From positions 92,951,756 through 93,015,755 of the forward strand of contig OX104112.1 of the NCBI GenBank assembly GCA_944474755.1: a DNA stretch of 64,000 nt, written 5' to 3'. The stretch's first letter is position 1. Each line of letters begins with the position of its first letter. The translations under genes and the position numbers were made by a program. This DNA is from Limnoperna fortunei (lineage: Eukaryota > Mollusca > Bivalvia > Mytilida > Modiolidae). The notes beneath the pieces were generated by a model. The model did not search any database, was not told the origin of the DNA, and was given only the letters and a program-made list of their open reading frames with translations. Below are positions 62,401 through 64,000 of the stretch, piece by piece.

Positions 62401-62409
62401 GGAGTGATG
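49709..62409 (+). CDS. Transglutaminase (annulin/factor XIII-A/TGM family), 8 exons, 3' end outside window
   Basis: A protein-glutamine gamma-glutamyltransferase: a calcium-dependent enzyme that cross-links glutamine to lysine side chains, in invertebrates often in haemolymph clotting, cuticle or epithelial integrity. Coding exons are 49709-49847, 52755-53003, 53968-54228, 54541-54659, 55010-55123, 56524-56698, 60049-60193 and 62306-62409; all join in frame to about 435 residues. The N-terminal domain is roughly residues 68-190 ([12 protein letters not shown]). The core begins near IYILFNPWC. The catalytic triad is complete: Cys343 in YGQCFTFSG, His404 in VWNFHCWND and Asp427 in QVIDSTPQE. 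Cys-His and His-Asp spacings of 61 and 23 match the family. The oxyanion tryptophan in LKWNGSV is present. The residue after the catalytic Cys is Phe where most members have Trp. The C-terminal half of the core and the two beta-barrels lie past 64000. No signal peptide is seen. Confidence 0.93.
50070..50165 (-). repeat. SINE head fragment
   Basis: cacaccctgccatcagtaag, gatcgaactcgtaacc and gccacaaaggcca match the tRNA-like head side of the family on the minus strand. The tail is missing. Confidence 0.5.
50611..51289 (-). mobile_element. SINE of the same family, interrupted by a MITE
   Basis: The tail end (gtttgtttgaatggggttt, caacgcc-type tail) lies at 50611-50732 and the tRNA-like head end at 51151-51289 (gaatctgcaaccccagtgtt, ending in agcccactaaagcccc). 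The two halves are separated by the MITE at 50733-51141. The insertion interrupts the SINE cleanly. Confidence 0.75.
50733..51141. mobile_element. 409-bp MITE with hairpin-bearing TIRs and 9-bp target-site duplication
   Basis: The termini are 21-bp inverted repeats beginning tagtctcgatca, with one mismatch. Each end also has its own palindrome built on ccagacgc...gcgtctgg. The element is flanked by direct repeats cgtccggca (50724-50732 and 51142-51150), 10 bp if the shared terminal a is counted. A further perfect hairpin, attacgccca-gttt-tgggcgtaat, lies at 51045-51068. There is no coding frame of note. A 9-bp duplication would fit a Mutator-like origin, but this is inference. Confidence 0.8.
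52755..53003 (+). CDS. Transglutaminase coding exon 2 (start of N-terminal domain)
   Basis: The frame reads [19 protein letters not shown], then the conserved start of the transglutaminase N-terminal barrel with [10 protein letters not shown] and [12 protein letters not shown], and FVFTTS at the end. The acceptor is tattttaag (weak pyrimidine tract); upstream in this frame is a stop, so the exon cannot extend. The donor is gtaggt after ACG A, chosen because the alternative gtattt two codons later would create a stop with exon 3. Confidence 0.85.
53071..53332 (-). mobile_element. tRNA-derived SINE, complete, with 11-bp target-site duplication
   Basis: On the minus strand: a tRNA-like head with an A-box-like TGGTGGAGGAGTGG and a B-box-like GGGTTCGGTTC, a body including accctgcctgcagtgag (plus strand), and a conserved tail ttgctgaaagtggcgttaaa. 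It is flanked by perfect 11-bp direct repeats agcatagaatg at 53060-53070 and 53333-53343. This defines the family used for the other SINE calls here. Confidence 0.85.
53394..53446 (+). repeat. (GATT)n microsatellite
   Basis: About thirteen GATT units in transglutaminase intron 2, without an obvious attached element. Confidence 0.9.
53968..54228 (+). CDS. Transglutaminase coding exon 3 (rest of N-terminal domain)
   Basis: Starts GT GAA AAC after a taacacag acceptor and runs 86 codons: [14 protein letters not shown], a beta-rich middle, [16 protein letters not shown] and [10 protein letters not shown]. The last block is the well-conserved entry to the catalytic core. The donor is gtttgt after TGT AGG G, which lets G|AA form the Glu before DDVFF of the next exon. 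Confidence 0.92.
54541..54659 (+). CDS. Transglutaminase coding exon 4
   Basis: Thirty-nine codons giving [19 protein letters not shown], then [21 protein letters not shown]. This is the conserved EYVLND-G-x-x-x-x-G segment at the start of the core. The acceptor is gtatacag and the donor is cag|gtaagaaa. Confidence 0.93.
55010..55123 (+). CDS. Transglutaminase coding exon 5
   Basis: Thirty-eight codons: [13 protein letters not shown], then a segment ending [12 protein letters not shown]. The F-E-x-G-I-L and D-P-V-x-V-S-R-V blocks are family landmarks. The acceptor is catttcag and the donor gtaagttt; both ends are phase 0. Confidence 0.94.
55190..56290 (+). mobile_element. Dispersed element copy A, split by a nested insertion
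   Basis: Matches 61210-61700 in order: tatgaatatgagtgtccgtc, a repeated ttttcagcacaatc-type block, aggtcaaggtaaacatcgtc, agatggactgttaccgtgct and caacgtggcgggtata. It is interrupted between 55651 and 56141. No transposase frame is present, so it is non-autonomous or a remnant. Confidence 0.7.
55652..56140. mobile_element. About 490-bp insertion nested in copy A
   Basis: In the relative at 61.2-61.7 kb the sequence runs tttttataggtccagggtca without a break. Here tttttatag and gtccaaggtca are separated by 489 bp that start with a GC-rich block (caagcacagctcgcagcggg) and include paired gtgacgtcac and acgtcacgtgac motifs. No terminal repeats or coding frame were recognised. Confidence 0.6.
56524..56698 (+). 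CDS. Transglutaminase coding exon 6 (catalytic cysteine)
   Basis: Fifty-eight codons plus one base: [14 protein letters not shown], then [12 protein letters not shown] with the oxyanion tryptophan, then [14 protein letters not shown] with the catalytic Cys (residue 343). Most relatives have C-W-V-F at this point; here it is C-F-T-F. The acceptor is ttcattgag and the donor is gtaagt, leaving A to join TT of exon 7. Confidence 0.95.
56699..60048 (+). other. Transglutaminase intron 6
   Basis: 3.35 kb of AT-rich sequence. I see no exon, no tandem repeat and no recognised mobile element. Frames at 56833-57114, 57955-58176 and 59108-59383 have no protein features and look random. Confidence 0.8.
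60049..60193 (+). CDS. Transglutaminase coding exon 7
   Basis: Starts TT TGT AGA after attttaag, giving [15 protein letters not shown], then [16 protein letters not shown] and KGDSVW. Using the later gtttgtag as acceptor would cause a stop, so the upstream AG is right. The R-x-L-G-I-P-x-R-x-V-T-N-F and SAHD blocks are diagnostic, and the SAHDSD segment is a calcium-site region in characterised relatives. The donor is gtaaat within the Trp codon. Confidence 0.95.
61210..61700 (+). mobile_element. Dispersed element copy B
   Basis: Begins taccccaccaaaacgtggca and ends caacgtagcggggtatcatt, with imperfect complementary ends. It has two ttttcagcacaatc blocks inside. Same family as 55190-56290. 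No coding frame. Confidence 0.65.
61985..62125 (+). repeat. Dispersed repeat related to 2990-3135
   Basis: tattttgctcagcagctcag, aaaaccatgacaacagag, and a later ctctgcaaatattgtttata with gcgccatgtcc line up in order with the block at 2990-3135, with many differences. Confidence 0.5.
62306..62409 (+). CDS. Transglutaminase coding exon 8 (catalytic His and Asp)
   Basis: Thirty-four codons: [18 protein letters not shown], then [14 protein letters not shown]. His404 and Asp427 complete the triad. The acceptor is gttttgtttag and the donor gatg|gtatgt, phase 1, as at the SDG boundary in relatives. The next exon was not found before 64000. Confidence 0.95.
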
Positions 62410-64000
62410 GTATGTTTTATCATAGAATGCCATTGGATGTAAAACTTTGAGCATTTTAGATAAGTTAATGGTACATATTCGTATATCCCGTTCCTTATAG
62501 GAGAATTCAGCTTGTTGAAGCGGCAACAATCTGCCTGCTCCGGTCAAATATGCAAAAGGTGTTCTTAATAGTGCAAGGTGCTTAGCAATTTATGAACACC
62601 TTACCTACTATGATCCTCCGCACGGCTTTACGAATTATAATCTAACAACCACAAATAATTCCACGGCATAGAATATATTCCGGCAACCTCTCATATATCA
62701 TAGCCAGCTATTATCGGATTATACTGATTTTGCTGTAATTCAGTGTTAAATGTATGTTTCACAATTATTTTGTTTAAATGTGTTTGAATGGTATTTAACT
62801 ACACTTTCAGATATTTTCAGCTATATGGTGACGTCCAGTTTTTAATATGAGAGGAAAGCCGGAAAACCGTAGAAAACCCTCGACAATTTGTAGTAAAATT
62901 GGCAATTCTTGTCAATTAAAACTGGATACAAGCGCTCTGTCTGCAGTGAGACTCAACCCCCAACCGTGCTGTTGACAGACAGGTGATAGATGACATACTA
63001 CCTTAAGAAAATAATTTGCAGAAACCGTAGAATTCTAAAGCAAGTTAGGAACGACATTGTTCAAGACCTTTCACAATGTTTTTGGAAATATTCTTTCTCT
63101 TTAACATTTCGTTAGTCCTATATGATCACACTGAGGTATCTCAATTTAAGGCATGTCAGAAAAATTGAGATGTAAAACTAATGTGTAAAATTATTTTTAA
63201 TATAATTATATATCATCACTTAATTATCGTTTTGTCAATATAGTTGTGTACTTTAGTTCAACTCCAGTTAAATGATTAATGCTTCTTAAGTTCTTTATGT
63301 ATTAAAAACTGACAACTCCACCACTACGAGTGGAACTGGACAATTTAAAATAAATTATTTCTTTTAACATATAATTGCATTCACGTAACAACCAGCACTG
63401 TAATCTGCAACAAGCAATTATCATGAATTGGCCAGAATTTCCGTTCCGTTTTTGAAATAATCATTACTTAATAAATATGTCGCCAAGTTTCCATATTTAA
63501 ACTAAATGAGATCTAGGATATCAAAGGGTACCTTTCTTTCCGTGCATTTAAATGTGAAGAAGTTATTATTGTGTATAAATGATTGTAATAAAACTAGCAC
63601 TGAAATGTATTCATTGTAACATGTTTTTCCTGTACTATAAATGTAATGCCTTTTTTCAAAGCAATCTAAAATTCCCTAACTTACACGGTGACTAATGTTA
63701 GCTGCTTTGTTGGTCTTTAAATTGAATTACAATTATTGACAACAAACCAGTCAACAATTAAACAACATGATGACAATAAACCTGAAATGGTATCCAAGAC
63801 AGTTAAAGAATTACGGCTGCTGGGCAATTCATACCAGCAATCAAATTCAAATTACATAGTAATTTGTAATGACATCTTAGTTGCTGTGCAATACATTTTA
63901 CTATACATTTTTCATGACATTTCTGTGTTCAATACAAATTCATTTTGTCATTATATTCTACTATAATCTGATATAAGAACAGCTGAAATTTTGTTCCAAG
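62410..64000 (+). other. Transglutaminase intron 8 (partial)
   Basis: A SINE copy lies at 62769-63005. The following kilobase is AT-rich with no exon matching the conserved sequence expected after SDG, so the next exon is outside the window. The 76-codon frame at 63736-63966 has no family features. Confidence 0.7.
62769..63005 (-). mobile_element. SINE, same family, diverged
   Basis: Left tail tgtttgaatggtatttaac, then tttcagctatatggtgacg, aaagccggaaaaccg, ctctgtctgcagtgagac and ttgacagacaggtgatag. The head is truncated near 63005. Confidence 0.7.

Overview
The window is nuclear DNA of an animal, most likely a bivalve mollusc. Support comes from the AT-rich composition, split genes with GT-AG introns, a tRNA-derived SINE family of the kind common in molluscs, many minisatellites, and hammerhead ribozyme repeats of the metazoan retrozyme/Penelope type. 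The species cannot be named from sequence alone. Most listed open reading frames are chance frames or repeat translations; true coding sequence is a few hundred codons in short exons.

Layout. (1) About 1-18970: no confirmed gene except possible intron 2 of a calbindin-like gene. It holds a 300-bp duplication, a 39-bp minisatellite (8.7-9.5 kb), a 45-bp minisatellite inside an inverted-repeat element (12.8-13.7 kb), SINE pieces, and one unrecognised 105-codon frame with a promoter-like upstream region (17.2-18.1 kb). (2) 18971-37366: the first two coding exons of a calbindin-32/calretinin-type EF-hand gene on the minus strand, separated by an 18.2-kb intron. (3) Inside that intron, 19.3-31.6 kb is an array of 551-bp and 510-bp units, each carrying a 44-nt type I hammerhead ribozyme. 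I count 21 intact ribozymes: 15 minus, 4 plus after an abrupt inversion, and 2 minus in a diverged subfamily, with (AT)n tracts at the segment ends. (4) 37.4-37.7 kb: a compact promoter-like interval and a possible divergent first exon. (5) 37.8-49.7 kb: repeats only, including a 160-bp fold-back, a 44/45-bp minisatellite (39.85-41.14 kb), a Tc1-like transposase remnant (47.4-47.9 kb) and SINEs. (6) 49709-62409: eight consecutive coding exons of a plus-strand transglutaminase, about 435 codons, covering the N-terminal domain and the core through the catalytic Cys, His and Asp; the rest of the gene lies past the window. Its surroundings hold a SINE with target-site duplications, a 409-bp MITE nested in another SINE, and two copies of a longer dispersed element.

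The two recognised genes encode calcium-linked proteins but are unrelated; nothing suggests a shared pathway. The most notable item is the hammerhead array: 17 ribozymes lie in sense orientation within the calbindin pre-mRNA, so the intron could in principle be cut into 551-nt RNAs, and the inverted section gives a fold-back of about 2.4 kb per arm.
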